A stretch of 64,000 nucleotides of DNA, from NCBI GenBank assembly GCA_002720865.1, contig PBIO01000031.1, positions 248,001-312,000 of the forward strand, read 5' to 3'. Source of the DNA: Halobacteriovorax sp. (GTDB taxonomy: Bacteria > Bdellovibrionota > Bacteriovoracia > Bacteriovoracales > Bacteriovoracaceae). The notes below the pieces were generated by a model, which was not told the DNA's origin, did not search any database, and was given only the letters and a program-made list of their open reading frames with translations. This document shows, one piece after another, positions 62,474 to 64,000 of this stretch. Every line of letters begins with the position of its first letter. Positions within the stretch are counted from its first letter, which is position 1. Position numbers and translations under genes: made by a program.

Positions 62474-63571
62474 TAGCTTAAATAAGAGCTCACCAAACTC
62501 TTGGCCATTTATTAATAATGAAATTTTATGAACGCCAGGGTAGTGAACCCTGGTGGTAACTTTTTTAAACTTTATCGTTTTTAAGAGGGGTTCACTTGTA
62601 TTAGGAGCAAGATAGCTATCTTTAAAACGAAAGGCCTTCTTTGAATATGAACCATCTTTTTTTAGGTAATGAATAATATAATCCATAAGGACTTTTTCTT
62701 TTTTCTTAGAATTATTTTTAACTTCAAAGCTAAAGTCTATTGAGTCGCCTTCTTTAATTTTTTTCTTAGATAATTTTAACTTGTTAATACTAAGGTTGAT
62801 CTTGGGATTATAACCATGAAGTTTTAGAGCTCTAGGATGTCCTTTTTTTAGAAGAGTTCTAGTTGAATGGCGAATAAGCCATTTTAAATCGTCGTTAGGC
62901 TTTCCTTTATTCCAGGCACAAACAGTATCTAGCATAAGTTTTTCATCTAAGTGAGAAATATCATTTAAATGATTGGCCACACTTCGTCGGACATATTCCT
63001 CGGGGTCATTCCTTAAGGATTCGATAAATTTAATATTTCTTTTTAAATCTTTATGAATCGAAGGCACCTTCATTCCCCAAGGAAGATGCGGTCTAATGCC
63101 CTCAGAGCAAAGTCTTCTAATATGGTGGTTCTTATCTTTTTTCCATTTTTCTAGGATCTTAAATACTTTTTTATCATCAGCAATAAGAAAAGGGCGAATC
63201 GCAAATTCTGCAGAAAATCTTTTGGTCATCTCGTACATGGCCTTGAAAGAAGTCTCAAAATCTTCTCGACCATAATCCTCAACATACTGAAGAAGAGGCC
63301 AGGCTAAAAAACCAGTTATTCCAGTTTCTTCTCCTTCCTTTGCTAATGACTTGATAAGAATGTCGATATTCTTTTTATAGCTTAAAGTTAAGCTTGAATT
63401 CAATTCATCGGAAATAAGCCTCACTCTATCTTTTAGCTCTAATTTTGATAAACGAGGAAGCACAGCTTTTAGAAACGGCTCTTTTTTAAAGTTTTTCTTA
63501 GCTGCCTTTTGTATTTGAGTGGCGATTAAGTTAACTGAGTCTTTATTGAAGATATTTTTAAAGGGTTCCAT
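62465..63571 (-). CDS. AlkC-like DNA alkylation repair glycosylase
   Basis: The 368-residue protein begins with EPFKNIFNKDSVNLIA, then shows HEAT-like helical repeats over residues 1-255 (GFLAWPLLQYVEDYG, EYVRRSVANHLNDIS, DLKWLIRHSTRTLLKKGHPR), the PF08713-type alkylation repair fold. Residues 260-368 form an Ig-like beta domain (DSIDFSFEVKNNSKK, HKISLLINGQEFGEL), as in the AlkC branch. AlkC removes alkylated bases without flipping them. The start overlaps the stop of the upstream DUF2914 gene, so the two are coupled. Confidence 0.82.
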   Translation of the reverse strand: MEPFKNIFNKDSVNLIATQIQKAAKKNFKKEPFLKAVLPRLSKLELKDRVRLISDELNSSLTLSYKKNIDILIKSLAKEGEETGITGFLAWPLLQYVEDYGREDFETSFKAMYEMTKRFSAEFAIRPFLIADDKKVFKILEKWKKDKNHHIRRLCSEGIRPHLPWGMKVPSIHKDLKRNIKFIESLRNDPEEYVRRSVANHLNDISHLDEKLMLDTVCAWNKGKPNDDLKWLIRHSTRTLLKKGHPRALKLHGYNPKINLSINKLKLSKKKIKEGDSIDFSFEVKNNSKKKEKVLMDYIIHYLKKDGSYSKKAFRFKDSYLAPNTSEPLLKTIKFKKVTTRVHYPGVHKISLLINGQEFGELLFKLSV

Positions 63572-64000
63572 TAATGTACTTCCGTTTTAAAGACTCTTTG
63601 GGTCTCTTGAATAATTTCTACGGTAAAACTAATTCTTCCGATTTCAAGTCCATTTGCCGTTTCAATCTGTACTTTCCAATCTCCAGGAGAGTAATTGGAC
63701 TTATAGGCAAAACCTCTAAAGCCTTTTCCTCTTCCCCCAGTTATGGGAAGAGGAATCTTATCTGAAGTTTTATAGCCGTCCTCCGTTTTATAGAGAAAAT
63801 GAAGAAAAATCTTATCGTCGAATCCAGCCGGAGCGAAGACTCTTGTGAAAATATAGATCTTATCTCCTGGGGCCGCTTTGAAATCTTGGTCTCCAGTATG
63901 CCAAATTTTCCACCAGGGCTTTTCATGACTTACTTTATACTCAGGGTAGTTCTTTTCTACATTGTGGTAGACCCCTATATGCTGAGTTGAAAGGGGAATT
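63571..64000 (-). CDS. DUF2914-domain protein, C-terminal part only
   Basis: On the minus strand an open frame runs from the window edge to a TAA at 63571-63573. The 142 residues present match DUF2914: VEKNYPEYKVSHEKPWWKIW, DKIPLPITGGRGKGFRGFAY, YSPGDWKVQIETANGLEIGR and a final ISFTVEI. DUF2914 proteins are often membrane or exported proteins of unknown role. Its stop overlaps the ATG of the AlkC-like gene (TAATG). The N-terminus lies beyond the window. Confidence 0.8.
   Translation of the reverse strand, partial: IPLSTQHIGVYHNVEKNYPEYKVSHEKPWWKIWHTGDQDFKAAPGDKIYIFTRVFAPAGFDDKIFLHFLYKTEDGYKTSDKIPLPITGGRGKGFRGFAYKSNYSPGDWKVQIETANGLEIGRISFTVEIIQETQRVFKTEVH

Overview
The window is one uninterrupted piece of a low-GC, Gram-negative bacterial chromosome. 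It is densely coded on both strands, with many one- to four-gene operons and no gap longer than about 300 bases. Gram-negative character follows from the CusCBA-type RND efflux system, multicopper oxidases with Sec and Tat signals, lipoprotein signals and outer-membrane-like barrels. Codon style, the many secreted orphan proteins and the gene mix (GCS2-type glutamate-cysteine ligase, RlmM-like methyltransferase, DUF2914, YiiX-like amidase, several secreted peptidases) resemble Bdellovibrionota, especially Bacteriovoracales/Halobacteriovorax. That placement is an inference from style, not from a marker gene. I found no rRNA, tRNA, CRISPR array, transposase, integrase or phage gene.

Layout. 1-9.5 kb: housekeeping and secreted enzymes (partial glutamate-cysteine ligase, aspartoacylase-like hydrolase, FHA protein, RluF-like pseudouridine synthase, M64-like peptidase, RlmM-like methyltransferase, glycerophosphodiesterase, MarC). 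9.5-12.8 kb: an AT-rich stretch with three secreted orphans. 12.8-17.5 kb: a fadJ/fadI-like beta-oxidation pair and MgtE. 17.6-21.7 kb: a minus-strand membrane/envelope operon (two related small membrane proteins, a GT-C-like membrane protein, a secreted esterase). 21.8-24.8 kb: adenosine deaminase, then Mrp-DUF971 and Nfu iron-sulfur proteins. 24.8-29.8 kb: a DUF2089 regulator with a pentapeptide-like repeat partner, a papain-like amidase and secreted unknowns. 29.8-43.5 kb: queE, a phosphopantetheinyl transferase and a two-protein hybrid NRPS-PKS. 43.5-45.5 kb: M28 aminopeptidase and a TIGR04325 methyltransferase. 45.5-61.2 kb: a large copper-handling region. 61.2-64 kb: a cytochrome-like protein, an AlkC-like glycosylase and a partial DUF2914 protein.

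Two regions stand out. The NRPS-PKS line reads A-T-KS-AT-ACP-AMT followed by C-T-C-A-T-TE. The active-site codes I could extract suggest a proline-like starter and a glycine-like last unit, with one malonyl extension turned into a beta-amino unit. One module has no adenylation domain. A phosphopantetheinyl transferase able to prime the carriers lies directly upstream.

The copper region combines a Sec multicopper oxidase fused to a CopB-like barrel, a CsoR-type repressor, a CusCBA-like efflux operon, a Tat multicopper oxidase, a heavy-metal permease, haem-motif proteins and a His-rich secreted protein. At least five near-palindromes of the form TACCCC(C)NNGGGGTAT lie just upstream of its transcription units, including a subtilisin-like protease. 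This suggests one CsoR regulon that reaches beyond classical copper genes. The cus operon itself lacks this box; it has instead a promoter with a long spacer and an internal dyad, as MerR-family activators use.
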